Below are positions 31,751 through 40,825 of a stretch of DNA of 57,095 nucleotides, in pieces. The first letter of the stretch is position 1, and every line of letters starts with the position of its first letter. The DNA lies in contig JACIXH010000011.1 of assembly GCA_014360565.1 (NCBI GenBank), forward strand, positions 1-57,095, given 5' to 3'. The notes under the pieces were generated by a model. It was given only the letters and a program-made list of their open reading frames with translations. It did not search any database and was not told the DNA's origin. The position numbers were made by a program, and so were the translations under genes. This DNA comes from Nocardia sp. Its GTDB lineage: Bacteria > Actinomycetota > Actinomycetes > Mycobacteriales > Mycobacteriaceae.

Positions 31751-32820
31751 TGTCTTTGGATTCCTGCTCCGAATCGTCTGATTTCGATTCCTGGCCCCAA
31801 ATTCGATAAGGGGGAGATTTTCACCTGATCACCTGATTGGGGGGCTTCGACCATTTGTCCGCCGCCGAGGGCGATGGCGACATGTTGCGGATTTCCGCCG
31901 CTCGGAAAAACGATGTCTCCCGGCTGGATTTCGTCCTCGTTCACAGGGTGACCGCGTGTGTCATTGAGGATGGAGGTGGTGTAGTGGGGAAGTTGAATAG
32001 ATTTGCCGCTCGCCTGCCCCACGGCGTACAGAACAAGTCCCGAGCAGTCGAAGCCGACTTTCTCGTAGTCGCCGAAGGAATCGGCGACACCGCCGTCACG
32101 AATTCCCTGTGACGGCCCGTCGAGAGTGCCGCCGCCCCACGCATACGGCGTTCCTTGCCAGCACAGTGCCGCTGCAGCCACGTTCGTGCCGAAGACTGCG
32201 CCGGGGCGGAACTGACTGCAATGGGTGAGTTCGACGGTGCCGAGCTGGGTGTATTTCGCCAGCTTGGCTTTGACCCCAGGCGCGTAGCCCTCGGTCTCCC
32301 CATTGACGATCTGGGGCCCGCCAGCGGATATCACACAGCCGTATCCGCAGTTGTAGGCGGCGAGCACGATGTCGATCAGGTCGCCCTTGATCCGTCCGCT
32401 GGCCAGGTCCTGCTTGGCCCGCGCGACGGTGTCGCAGTCGAACTTCGCCTGCGCCATGATCGCGTCGGCCGGATCGAAGGCAGAGATCACGCCGTTGCCG
32501 TCGGCATCGACGCCATAGGACGGCCAGGTGTAGGGCATGAACTGCGACAGGCCCTGGGCGCCGGCCGGGGAGACCGCGTTGGGGTTCCAGCCCGATTCCT
32601 GCTCGATCTGGGCGGCGATGAGCGGGGCCGAGATCTCCTCGCACAGAGTGCCCGCCCGGATGACCCACGCCTCGAATTCGGGTGGAACAGTGCCAGTCGC
32701 AAGTTTTCCTTGAGCGAAACTCGGATTGTCCCGGTCGCTGTCGATGAAGATCGCGACAACCAGCACCGGAATCATGACGAGCGCCATCAAGAGCGCTACC
32801 AATTTCGATACTGATTTCAT
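31747..32820 (-). CDS. Bifunctional lytic transglycosylase/NlpC-P60 peptidase (VirB1-like)
   Basis: A 357-aa protein. One N-terminal membrane helix (residues 5-27), an SLT domain with catalytic Glu in IEQESGWNPNAVSPAGAQGLSQFMP, and a C-terminal NlpC/P60 domain with catalytic Cys in FDCSGLV, GDIVF and His in PQHVAI. It opens peptidoglycan locally for the mating channel. AAGGAGGTG precedes ATG 32820, a strong ribosome site. It begins a transcription unit: an intrinsic terminator (32937) and an inverted repeat (32856) lie just upstream. Confidence 0.92.
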   Translation of the reverse strand: MKSVSKLVALLMALVMIPVLVVAIFIDSDRDNPSFAQGKLATGTVPPEFEAWVIRAGTLCEEISAPLIAAQIEQESGWNPNAVSPAGAQGLSQFMPYTWPSYGVDADGNGVISAFDPADAIMAQAKFDCDTVARAKQDLASGRIKGDLIDIVLAAYNCGYGCVISAGGPQIVNGETEGYAPGVKAKLAKYTQLGTVELTHCSQFRPGAVFGTNVAAAALCWQGTPYAWGGGTLDGPSQGIRDGGVADSFGDYEKVGFDCSGLVLYAVGQASGKSIQLPHYTTSILNDTRGHPVNEDEIQPGDIVFPSGGNPQHVAIALGGGQMVEAPQSGDQVKISPLSNLGPGIEIRRFGAGIQRQ

Positions 32821-32855
32821 CGCGATACACCTCCTTGGGCATGTTTCGTGAAAGG

Positions 32856-32876
32856 CCGTATTCACTGGGAATACGG
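32856..32876. promoter_or_regulatory. 8-bp inverted repeat at the start of the conjugation operon
   Basis: CCGTATTC/GAATACGG with a 5-nt centre (ACTGG), 36 bp upstream of the transglycosylase start. On the minus strand it reads through a TACCGT-like element; probably an operator or promoter part of the main transfer operon. Confidence 0.5.
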
Positions 32877-32936
32877 TAAAGTGGTATTTGTTCGGCATCA
32901 GGCGCCGAGAGAATTGCGGTCGCTACGTTCTTTCAC

Positions 32937-32966
32937 TTACGCCCGGCGCGCTGACGCCGGGCGTAA
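32937..32966 (-). terminator. Intrinsic-type terminator after the cutinase gene
   Basis: Arms TTACGCCCGGCG and CGCCGGGCGTAA (12 bp) around a 6-nt loop, 20 bp after the cutinase stop on the minus strand. It separates the two conjugation transcription units. Confidence 0.8.
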
Positions 32967-32986
32967 GCAGAAAGGAGGTCACAGAA

Positions 32987-34288
32987 TCAGAGACCGGCCT
33001 GGATCTTCGCGGTCAGCCATTTCACGATCCATTGCGCGGCGGTGTCACCACTGTCATTGACCGTGTAATTGCTCGCATAGGACCGGTGCGCATCCAGTAG
33101 GAGATAGGACACGGCCTGTGATGCTTGCTGAACGAGTTCGTCGGGTTTGGTCAGGCTGACCAGCGCATCGAACTCGGGCATATTGACAACCTCGGCGACG
33201 TCATCGAGCATCGTCGAGGAAAACACCATCTCCGCCAGTGTCAGCGGCAGCGAGTACGGTGAAGTCGCCGCGACCACTCCGAGTTTCGTCAGCTCGGTGA
33301 TCACAGAACTGGCGGCCTTCGCGACGACCTGTGGGTCGGCCTCGGCGACGTTCTTGACCAGCTCCATGCCGCGGCCGATTGCATAGTTCGGCAGATCCTC
33401 GGGCGTGATGTTGAGCAGCGGTACCACCGCGGCGACGACCTTGGACTTACCCGAGAGCGAGCAAATCGTGTCGTTGGGCGCGCACATCGTGGTCACCCGC
33501 TCTGCGAGAACGCCCATCCCGCCGTCGCGCTGACCGAGGACACCCTCACCGCCCGGGTCGGCACCGACCAACGTTTCGGCCACCGTCGACGACTTCGTAT
33601 TGACCGAGGTCGTCGACGGAGCACCATCGGAAGCGGAAGAAGCAGTCGACGCCGAACGTTTCGGGTCCGACAGCAACCCGCCGGCCAGGATGCGCGAGGG
33701 GTCGACCACGCCCCGGCGGTTGCCGACCTCGGACAGGAAGTCGCCCGCGATCAGCGCACCCTGGCTGTAGCCCAGAATGACGAACTTCGACAATGGGCAC
33801 GCTTGCGCCAACTCCGTGGCCCGCGCCTCGAGCGCTGACTTGCCGTTGGCGCGAGACTGACTGAGTGTCAACGGATTTCCCGTCGCGATACCAGCGATCG
33901 GACCACCCACCTGCGCCACGTACGGCACCTGTTCGGCGCGCACGGACGTCGCGTTGGGCCTCGGTGCGCTCGTCGGGGTGCTCCGGGTCGACGAGGACCC
34001 GGCCGCCTGCTTCGGCACCGTCTCCGCCGCAGCAGGCGGTGTGGAATTCAAGGCCGCCAGGAGCGGCCCGGTGATCTGGCCGAGCATGCCCGGTACGACC
34101 TTACGGTCGGCGTCGGCACTGGTCTCCCAGGTGCCGGGGACCGCCAACGTGATCACATCCGAGCAGTCGGTCGCCGTCGGCGCCGGTTCGGGATCAGCCC
34201 ATGCGGGCACCGAGGCAGCCGATGTCAGCACCACCGCCAGCGCCACGGTGCACGCGGATCGCCGCCCGATCCTCGCGGCCGACATCAT
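32987..34288 (-). CDS. Secreted cutinase-family hydrolase
   Basis: A 433-aa protein. Sec signal (cleavage near WADP, residue 32), a Ser/Thr-rich insert, then a cutinase fold: TDCSDVITLAVPGTW, catalytic Ser in LGYSQGALI, Asp in CAPNDTIC, and a His in DAHRSYASNYTVNDSG. It would cut esters such as mycolic or surface lipids. Cutinase-like genes occur in conjugation operons of mycolate bacteria, perhaps to loosen the outer layer. ATGA overlap with the gene upstream fixes ATG 34288. It is longer than usual cutinases (200-250 aa) because of the insert and C-terminal helices. Confidence 0.82.
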   Translation of the reverse strand: MMSAARIGRRSACTVALAVVLTSAASVPAWADPEPAPTATDCSDVITLAVPGTWETSADADRKVVPGMLGQITGPLLAALNSTPPAAAETVPKQAAGSSSTRSTPTSAPRPNATSVRAEQVPYVAQVGGPIAGIATGNPLTLSQSRANGKSALEARATELAQACPLSKFVILGYSQGALIAGDFLSEVGNRRGVVDPSRILAGGLLSDPKRSASTASSASDGAPSTTSVNTKSSTVAETLVGADPGGEGVLGQRDGGMGVLAERVTTMCAPNDTICSLSGKSKVVAAVVPLLNITPEDLPNYAIGRGMELVKNVAEADPQVVAKAASSVITELTKLGVVAATSPYSLPLTLAEMVFSSTMLDDVAEVVNMPEFDALVSLTKPDELVQQASQAVSYLLLDAHRSYASNYTVNDSGDTAAQWIVKWLTAKIQAGL

Positions 34289-35691
34289 CGCACCAGTCCC
34301 TGCACAGCGGTGAGCGCACCGTTGGCGGTCTCGGTCAGCGGACCGAGCTGGTCGGACTCGAACGGAGCCTGCTCGCCGATCGTCGAGGTGACCGCGTCGA
34401 CGATGCCCGAGGTTCCCGGCGTCGAACGGGCAGCGGAGAGGCCGTCAGAGGTCACCTCCGCGAACGCGGCATCGACCGGCGCGGCCATCGGCTCGTTCTG
34501 CCACGCCTGTACGCTGCTCTCGAGCGCGGAGGCGACCGTGTGGACAGCCTCGACCCCGCCGGGTTGGGCCTGGACCCAGTCCACCGCCGACTCGGTCGCG
34601 GATCGTGCGGTATCGGCGCCCGCGTGCAGCTGATCGTGCAGCGACAGGTCGGGCGCACCGGGACCGGGGACTTCTTCCGGCGGAGCGACGAAATCTGAGC
34701 CGTCGCCCGCCGTCGCCACTCCGCCGACCAGAGCGCCAACTGCCCAGCCAGCCGCACCACCGGCAACTGCGGCGGGGACGCCGAGAACCGCAGCGCCGAC
34801 CGCTGCGCCGGTCGCCGCGCCCAGCACGGTTCCCGCCACTGCGGAGGGGACGATGCCGACGATGGGCACCGGGACCAGCGTGCCTGCCGCAGCACCGGCC
34901 GCACCGCCGATCGCAGCTCCGACGAGACCGCCGCCGACTGCTCCGATCGCCGCAGCGGGAACTCCCAGAGTGATTGCGCCGATGCCGAGTCCGCTCGCAC
35001 CGCCCAGGACCATCGTGGTTGACATGACGTCGGCGCGGGAGGCGCTGATCCCCGCCGATTGAAGGGCTGCGTTGGTGTCGCGCTGGGCGAGGGCCACGTG
35101 GCCGTTGACCTTCCACGCCACATCGGCGGGCACCCAATCCGGGCGGTCGATGGTCAGATCACCGAGCCCGAGTTTCTCCGGGGCAGGGGGAGTGATCACC
35201 TTCGGCGGCTCGACTGGGATCGGCGCGGGCTCCACCGCGACCGGCAGGTCCGGTTCTGGCGCGGGCAGGTGTAGTCGCTGCGGGCTCGACTGCTGCTGAG
35301 GTAGCGCAGGGCCAGTTCCCTGATCGGTGGACGGTCGCGGGTCGCGATACTGACTCGGATCGGTCGGTAGCGCGGGCGTGGGAATTGCTCTGCCCAACGG
35401 GGACTGCTCGGTAGGAGGACGGACCGGAGCGGTCGGTCGGGTCTCGAAACCCGGTTGCGTTGTTGCAGGACCAGCAAGGCCGGGCTGCTGCGTCGGCGCG
35501 GCTTGGGCCAACGCCGAGTTCGCGGCCAGGACAATCGCCGCTGCTACCGCCGAGGTCATCGCGACCCGCACAAGGCCGGTGCCCGGTCCGAGCAGTCCCG
35601 TCATCCGGGCGTTCCTCCCCCCGTGCGCGACGGGGCAATCCCAGATCGGTGCAGTGCGATTGGCATCGGGTTCGACATTGTTCGCGGTCAT
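34285..35691 (-). CDS. Large exported protein with Gly/Ala-rich hydrophobic core
   Basis: A 468-aa protein. A hydrophobic segment at about 45-62, a Pro-rich stretch (100-190), then a soluble part WVPADVAWKVNGHVALAQRDTNAALQSAGISAS. This is followed by an unusually regular Gly/Ala-rich region (about 230-325, repeats such as AAIGGAAGAAAGTLVP). The C-terminus is helical. The Gly/Ala core resembles glycine-zipper membrane-inserting sequences of 'insoluble domain' proteins annotated in Nocardia. ATGA overlap with both neighbours. It may form part of the outer channel; I cannot assign a family firmly. Confidence 0.6.
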   Translation of the reverse strand: MTANNVEPDANRTAPIWDCPVAHGGRNARMTGLLGPGTGLVRVAMTSAVAAAIVLAANSALAQAAPTQQPGLAGPATTQPGFETRPTAPVRPPTEQSPLGRAIPTPALPTDPSQYRDPRPSTDQGTGPALPQQQSSPQRLHLPAPEPDLPVAVEPAPIPVEPPKVITPPAPEKLGLGDLTIDRPDWVPADVAWKVNGHVALAQRDTNAALQSAGISASRADVMSTTMVLGGASGLGIGAITLGVPAAAIGAVGGGLVGAAIGGAAGAAAGTLVPVPIVGIVPSAVAGTVLGAATGAAVGAAVLGVPAAVAGGAAGWAVGALVGGVATAGDGSDFVAPPEEVPGPGAPDLSLHDQLHAGADTARSATESAVDWVQAQPGGVEAVHTVASALESSVQAWQNEPMAAPVDAAFAEVTSDGLSAARSTPGTSGIVDAVTSTIGEQAPFESDQLGPLTETANGALTAVQGLVR

Positions 35692-35876
35692 GCGGCGGCC
35701 CGCCCGGGCACGCTCGACAGGACGCGCGGGGACGATTTGCCCACGATGCTCGCGGACGCACCGACTCGGCGTGCCGCAGTCACGAACTCCTCGACCTCAA
35801 CGGCGGGCAAATCGTAGAAAAATCGTGCGCCGCCGGGGAATTCCACGTGCACGGTCATTGTCGGGATTGTGGACAT
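35688..35876 (-). CDS. Small conserved-type protein heading the upper conjugation unit
   Basis: A 62-aa protein. GGAG stands 8 nt before ATG 35876. Its sequence (TVHVEFPGGARFFYDLPAVEVEEFVTAARRVGASAS) is a plausible beta-beta-alpha fold but matches no family that I know. ATGA overlap with the next gene shows translational coupling. It is the first gene of the unit 35876-32987. Confidence 0.6.
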   Translation of the reverse strand: MSTIPTMTVHVEFPGGARFFYDLPAVEVEEFVTAARRVGASASIVGKSSPRVLSSVPGRAAA

Positions 35877-36589
35877 GTTGATGCTCCATTCAAAAGGCAA
35901 GTGGGCATGGCGATTCCAGGTCTGGATGTGCGCTTAATTGGGGCTGCGGCTCATCCGGTGACCGCGCGAAATTGCTATCGCCGACGGCTGGTTGCGCCGC
36001 GCGGAAGGACGCGGGCGTCTGCCTGGTCGGCAGCCTGTCGACTAGGTCGCTCCCACATCGGCACTTCTCCCTCACTTGCAGTTCAACGACCGATTTCCGG
36101 CCGCGAAATGAAGGTAAATGGCCTTTGGCAAACGGGCAATGTGCAGTTCAGAGGGGTAAATCGAAGTAATGGCAACTATTCGGCACGGGCTACTACGACC
36201 AACTTCGATCAGGCTCGATCACGTTGGATTGAGTGAGATAGATCACGCATCGGGGTTGTCGAAACCGAAATCAGCCCAGGGGGCGGCCAGTGGCTCTCGC
36301 TATGTGGGATCGAAACCTGGCGAACCATGTGATATCTCGCACGCTGATTCACTGGTTGTCGTCGCGGATCTCTGGCGGACATTGCCAGGTCATCACTGCG
36401 GTGCCGCGGTTGCATCAGCTCGTCGACTTGCTATATGGCCGGGCTTATGCGGTAAACATCGCCAGGGCGCGTCGGCTATGTACCAGCTATTATGCTGGGG
36501 AGCTATTAGTGGAACGGTCGCTTCTACAAGCGTGCGCTGCTGGGTGCACAGATGGAGATCGTGTACAGAACCTGGAGGTCGGGACTGCG
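35877..36589. other. Long intergenic region between transfer genes and the P450 module
   Basis: About 710 bp with no convincing gene; its base composition looks less GC-rich than the flanks. Both neighbours transcribe away from it. It holds short direct repeats (GCAGTTCA twice and GGTAAAT twice between 36070 and 36165). A + frame at 36169 has no domain or ribosome site that I trust. Promoters for both sides should lie here. It could hold oriT, but no convincing nic-site hairpin is visible. Confidence 0.5.
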
Positions 36590-37078
36590 GTGGATGAGAG
36601 CCGGTTACAGAGCATCTTGGACGGAATCCCTCTAACGCCACCTTGGACGGTCGGGGAGTTCGCGAGGTGGCTGTCCGGGCGTCTCGGCAAGCGGATCGTC
36701 TTGGACCCATGGCGGGTGCATGTGCCGTCGGTGTCGCGATGCGGCGCCCTTTGGGTCACGCAGCAGGAGCTTGTCGTCAAGTACGACCCCGCGAGATCAC
36801 CTCGCGGGCAGCGGCAGGAAATCATGCACGAGGTCGGTCACGTTCTGCTCGAACACAGAGGTGACGACCAATTCGAGGTGACCGACTCGTCGCTGGCCGA
36901 GGGCCTGGACCCGCAACGAGTCCGCGAGATCATGCACCGGAGCCACTTCGATTCCACTGCGGAGCGCGAAGCCGAATGGCTGGGAACCCATCTTGCAGGG
37001 ATGAGCCGCGGGCGGCCCGATGACATCAGCGGCGCGCGCCACCGCGCGGCATCTGTAATCGAACTGATGTGGCGATGA
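36590..37078 (+). CDS. ImmA/IrrE-like zinc metallopeptidase (DUF955)
   Basis: A 162-aa protein. The metal motif is HEVGH (MHEVGHVLLEH) near residue 83, with a downstream EREAEWLGTHLAG supplying the third ligand. GTG 36590 follows GGAGG at 11 nt and gives a natural N-terminus (DESRLQSILDGIPLTPPW), where the frame upstream is low in sense. ImmA-type proteases cleave HTH repressors such as ImmR or DdrO. The candidate target here is one of the HTH proteins encoded just downstream on the other strand (39614 and 40015). Its stop overlaps the next gene start (ATGA). Confidence 0.85.
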   Translation: MDESRLQSILDGIPLTPPWTVGEFARWLSGRLGKRIVLDPWRVHVPSVSRCGALWVTQQELVVKYDPARSPRGQRQEIMHEVGHVLLEHRGDDQFEVTDSSLAEGLDPQRVREIMHRSHFDSTAEREAEWLGTHLAGMSRGRPDDISGARHRAASVIELMWR

Positions 37079-38235
37079 GTCCCAACCCGAGCCCCCTTCT
37101 CGTCGCCGAAGCCACGTCGTCACTGTCCGAACCGGTCGCGATGGCGCTGCTGGTCTGGATCGCAGTCGTAGTTGTGGCCCGCATGACGGCGCTCATCGAC
37201 CGGCTGAGCTTGGACTGGGCATTGGCGACGCTGGCGGTGTCGTTCTGGTTTACCGCGCTGCTGCGGGACCGGGCCGTTCAATCGGTGCTGACACGCTGGA
37301 TCGCACTCGCTGACATCCGCCTGGCCACCCACGCGGCTGCATTGTGTGCTGCTGGCGCTCTCGTGTGGATCGGATTGTTGTGGCACGCGCGAAAACCCGT
37401 GCGCGACAGCACCATAGTGGTGATCTGGGTCGGGGTCGCGGTGCTCGTCGTCGCGCTGGCGTGGATCTCGGCCCCTGCGCGCACGGCCAATATCGCGGTC
37501 GAGGAGCTTTCGGGCTGGCGGCCCGGCGTCTACCTGATGACCTATTCGCTGCCCACCGCGCTCGCCGAGCTGATGATTTTGGTCACCGCCGTGAGTTTGG
37601 TGTGGCATTGGCGCCAGAGCCTCGCACGCGCGGCGTTCGCGGGTGTCCTCATCGTCTGTATCGTCGTCTCCCAGATCGACGCCTGGACTCGAATCCTTAC
37701 CGGTTGGTTGATCACCGCAGGGGTACGGGACGACCTCACCGTCGACCGGGCGGGGACCAATGATCTGTTGTTCCTGGCCCCGGTCGCGTTGCTGATGCTG
37801 CTGGCTTTGCCCTCGATCACCACATCCCTGGCGATCCGGCTGCGCCGAGACCCCGCCTCGCGCAGTATCGCGGTGCTCGAGCCGATGTGGGCGGACATGA
37901 TGGATGCTCGCCCAGAAATGCGTCTGCACGTCAAAGCGCGCAAAACGCTGCCCCAGGTGACCGAACACCGCATGCGCATCGAGATCGAAGACACGATGAT
38001 CTCGGCCGCCCCCTACCTCGCCGGTCTGGGCCCGCGTCCGGACCCGTCCCAGGTGTGCGAGGCGCTGCGCGCCGCCCTGGACGCGGGCGAAGAGGGGCAC
38101 CACTACCAGGACGCGACCGCGCCGGAGTGGGTGGGAAACGAAGCGTTCGTACTCAAGATCGCCCGCCAATGGAGCAGGACCCGTCCCGGCCCTGACCAGG
38201 CCACAGAACTGCATCCCAGAGAGGTAACCGTATGA
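37075..38235 (+). CDS. Polytopic membrane protein (MAB_1171c/DUF6545 type)
   Basis: A 386-aa protein. About seven membrane helices fill residues 15-245; a cytoplasmic domain of some 130 residues follows (EPMWADMMDARPEMRLHVK, EIEDTMISAAPYL, EWVGNEAFVLKIARQW). Its shape and motifs resemble MAB_1171c-type proteins (DUF6545), which occur next to ImmA-like proteases and P450s in actinobacteria. Function unknown; a sensor or small-molecule permease is possible. It is coupled by ATGA overlaps to the genes on both sides. Confidence 0.7.
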   Translation: MSPNPSPLLVAEATSSLSEPVAMALLVWIAVVVVARMTALIDRLSLDWALATLAVSFWFTALLRDRAVQSVLTRWIALADIRLATHAAALCAAGALVWIGLLWHARKPVRDSTIVVIWVGVAVLVVALAWISAPARTANIAVEELSGWRPGVYLMTYSLPTALAELMILVTAVSLVWHWRQSLARAAFAGVLIVCIVVSQIDAWTRILTGWLITAGVRDDLTVDRAGTNDLLFLAPVALLMLLALPSITTSLAIRLRRDPASRSIAVLEPMWADMMDARPEMRLHVKARKTLPQVTEHRMRIEIEDTMISAAPYLAGLGPRPDPSQVCEALRAALDAGEEGHHYQDATAPEWVGNEAFVLKIARQWSRTRPGPDQATELHPREVTV

Positions 38236-39596
38236 CCATGACGAAAACTACTGCGGCGCAAAGCATTCCGCATCCGCCAAAGCGGGTGCCGATCCTGGGT
38301 GACGTGCTGGGTATGGATCGCAAACGCCCTAACCAGAAGACGCTGTGGCAGTTCAGCCAGCTGGGGCCGCTGTATCGGCGCACGTTCGTCGGCGGAATCC
38401 ATCTGACCTTCGCCGGGTCGTCGGACCTCATGCGCGAGGTCATCGACGAGAAGTCATGGCAGCGCCATTTCGCCCGCCCATACGAGAAGCTACGCGCCAT
38501 CGCCGGGAACGGTCTTTTCACCGCTTCGAATGATTCGATGGAGTGGAAACGCGGACACGAGGCGCTGATTCAGGGCTTCGTGCCCGCCGCGCTCGCTGAT
38601 TACCACGATGCCTTCGTGCATGTGGCGGAGCAGACCGCGCAGTGGCTCGGGCAGGGCTGCACCGTCGATGACACTGCCGCGATGATGGGCGATGCCGCGC
38701 TGGAGGCGATCGGGCTGGCTGGGTTCGGCTACTCAGTCGGCGCGTTCGCCGACCGCGAGAACGGTCGCAACCCGTTCTCCGACGCACTGACGCGGGTCTT
38801 CGCCTACGCCCAGGAATCGGCAATCCCGTTGGTGGGCAAGCTGACCGGCGGCAAGCGCGCCCGCCAGAACGACCGGGATGTCGCGTTCATGAAGGGCGTG
38901 GTGTCCGAGGTGATCGAAGCGCGGCGACAGTCCGGCCAGCGGTACCCGGATCTGCTCGATCGCATGATGTACCCCGTCGACGGGCCGGCGCTGCCCGATG
39001 ACAACCTCGTCGAGCAGGTGCTGACGCTTTTTGTCGCCGGGCACGAGACCACGGGCAACCTATTGGCCTTCGTGACGCACTTCCTGGCCAATGATCCGGA
39101 GCTGGCCGCGCGGGTACGCGCTGAGGCCACCGCGCTGACCACCAACGGCCGCATCGCCTACGAGGACGTCGCCAAGCTCGAGGTCACCGATGCGGTGATC
39201 GCCGAAGCGCTACGGCTGTGGCCCATCGCGCCGGGATTCTTCCGCGAAGCGCGCCAAGACACCACGCTCGGCGGATACCCCATCGCCGCGGGCGAATGGG
39301 TGTTCGTGCTGCTGTTGGCGGTGCACCGCGATCCGGCCGTGTGGGGGAGCGACGCGAACGAGTTCCGCCCCGATCGCTGGCTAGGTGGATTCCGGCCGAA
39401 ACCCTGGGCATATCGACCGTTCGGCACCGGCCCGCGCGCGTGCATCGGCCAGGCGTTCGCGCTACACGAAGCGAAACTGCTGATCGCCTCGTTGGTGCGC
39501 GATTACGAACTCACCGCACACGGCGAACTCGATGTCGAGGAGAATCTGACGCTACGCCCGGCGAACCTGAAAGTCGGGTTCCGCCGCATCGAATGA
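38232..39596 (+). CDS. Cytochrome P450
   Basis: A 454-aa protein. I-helix motif VAGHETTGN near residue 273, K-helix EALRLW (ExxR) near 330, PERF-like FRPDRWLG, and the heme loop FGTGPRACIG with ligand Cys near 404. Length fits bacterial class I/CYP102-like soluble domains, and there is no membrane anchor. ATG 38232 overlaps the upstream stop (ATGA). No ferredoxin or reductase gene is adjacent, so redox partners come from the host. Substrate unknown; being in a regulated mobile operon with a protease and a membrane protein suggests modification of a signal or toxin. Confidence 0.93.
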   Translation: MTMTKTTAAQSIPHPPKRVPILGDVLGMDRKRPNQKTLWQFSQLGPLYRRTFVGGIHLTFAGSSDLMREVIDEKSWQRHFARPYEKLRAIAGNGLFTASNDSMEWKRGHEALIQGFVPAALADYHDAFVHVAEQTAQWLGQGCTVDDTAAMMGDAALEAIGLAGFGYSVGAFADRENGRNPFSDALTRVFAYAQESAIPLVGKLTGGKRARQNDRDVAFMKGVVSEVIEARRQSGQRYPDLLDRMMYPVDGPALPDDNLVEQVLTLFVAGHETTGNLLAFVTHFLANDPELAARVRAEATALTTNGRIAYEDVAKLEVTDAVIAEALRLWPIAPGFFREARQDTTLGGYPIAAGEWVFVLLLAVHRDPAVWGSDANEFRPDRWLGGFRPKPWAYRPFGTGPRACIGQAFALHEAKLLIASLVRDYELTAHGELDVEENLTLRPANLKVGFRRIE

Positions 39597-39613
39597 CCAG
39601 CGCAGGGGCTGAA

Positions 39614-40006
39614 TTACCGCGTGCGGGCAGGAAGTGCTCGCAGATCGGCGATCAGCTCCCTGAGCTTGTCCCGTGTCAATGCTCGTGCCGCAACGTGCTG
39701 CACCCCGCGATCACGCGCCAGGGTCCACAGCTGTAGCCGCAAATCGATATCCACATCCTCGTCGCCGACCGGCAGCAGGTAGGCCACATCGGTGACACCG
39801 CATAGTGCACACAGCGCGTCCGCGACCTCGCGCGTGACCTCCAGGACCGCACCGGTGCGCAGAGCCGCGATTTCGCAGGGAGCCACCGTGCGCCCCAGCG
39901 CCTCGGTCAGCGCGGCGGCGATCTGCTCGTTGTTCATCGCCGGTTCGTCCCATCGGTGCGAATAGGCGATCATGCGGTCGATCTTCCGAGCTAACGGCAG
40001 TGCCAT
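39614..40006 (-). CDS. HTH regulator, EspR/XRE-like
   Basis: A 130-aa protein. The N-terminal half (LARKIDRMIAYSHRWDEPAMNNEQIAAALTEALGRTVAPCEIAALRTGAV) has the layout of the EspR-type HTH, in which the recognition helix starts at PCEIAALRTG; a helical dimerisation domain follows. It meets the P450 gene tail to tail (17 bp). It lies 8 bp downstream of another HTH gene, so the two may be transcribed together. A plausible substrate or partner of the ImmA-like protease. Confidence 0.7.
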   Translation of the reverse strand: MALPLARKIDRMIAYSHRWDEPAMNNEQIAAALTEALGRTVAPCEIAALRTGAVLEVTREVADALCALCGVTDVAYLLPVGDEDVDIDLRLQLWTLARDRGVQHVAARALTRDKLRELIADLRALPARTR

Positions 40007-40014
40007 GGGAGTCC

Positions 40015-40686
40015 TCACCGGTTGATCCGTCGGGTTGCCGAAAGTGTCTGCTGCATCTGTGACCACCGCTGCGCGAACTCCTCGGCGCGCTCGGACTCCG
40101 ATTCCGGCAGCCGCTCCAGTAGCCAGCGCAGATACAACAACTCCGTGTGATCGTCGGCGGTGGGTGCCTGCGGCGCGCGGCGCAGATAGTGGCCCAACAG
40201 CATTTCGATGGTGGCCGCGCTCAGTGTCCCGTCGAAGCGCTGATGCTCGATATCGGCGATAGTCCACGCCCTCAGTATGCGGTCAGCGATAGTGTTCATG
40301 CCTTCGACCAGCGGTGCGAGACGTTCATCATCACCCGCGGCTTCGGTCACCCTCTGCGCCATCGCCACGGTGTCCTGGAACAAGTTGGCCGGGATCGGAA
40401 CGTAGAGCACCTTTGACGTCGGCTGGGCCGCATCAGCGACAGCGGTGACTCTTGGGGGGAGGTGCTTGGTGAAGGCGTCCGATGCGGAGCCGTCCTTCCA
40501 TTGCAGCACCGTGTCCAGCCTGGGCAATGTGTCGTTGCGGATTCGCCCGGCCTGGCCGCTTTCGATCTTGTCGATCGTCCTTGGGTTCAGCCCGACGGCC
40601 GCATGAACCGCCTGCTTGGACAAGCCCAGCTCTTCACGCCGCGCCTGCACTACCTGGCCTAGGTACTCGGGGTGTCGTGTAGTCAT
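40015..40686 (-). CDS. XRE-family HTH regulator with C-terminal effector domain
   Basis: A 223-aa protein. Classic HTH: LGQVVQARREELGLSKQAVHAAVGLNPRTIDKIESGQAGRIRNDTLPRL (residues 9-58). The C-terminal ~140 residues are helical and Glu-rich, possibly ligand-binding or oligomerising. ATG 40686 is used; an upstream in-frame GTG at 40749 is possible. It faces the excisionase gene across a 330-bp region with two strong palindromes, so it probably represses both its own promoter and the xis promoter, and may control excision. Confidence 0.8.
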   Translation of the reverse strand: MTTRHPEYLGQVVQARREELGLSKQAVHAAVGLNPRTIDKIESGQAGRIRNDTLPRLDTVLQWKDGSASDAFTKHLPPRVTAVADAAQPTSKVLYVPIPANLFQDTVAMAQRVTEAAGDDERLAPLVEGMNTIADRILRAWTIADIEHQRFDGTLSAATIEMLLGHYLRRAPQAPTADDHTELLYLRWLLERLPESESERAEEFAQRWSQMQQTLSATRRINR

Positions 40687-40825
40687 CGCCTCGACTCTGT
40701 GTAGAAGGGCTGGCAGAACGGGCTGCTGTACCCACATTGCTGTCGACACTACATGACCTGAGTCGGTACTTCCTAGTCGGGATATCCGTAGTTATCTACG
40801 TCATATACAGGCGCGGGAAAAGTTA

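Noticed and set aside
36000-36170. oriT candidate between the transfer and P450 modules
   Set aside because: Short direct repeats are present but no clear nic-proximal inverted repeat, and no relaxase is known to match it.
36169-36597. 142-codon frame in the gap before the ImmA-like gene
   Set aside because: Overlaps the real start region, has Trp/Cys-rich nonsense sequence and no ribosome site or domain.
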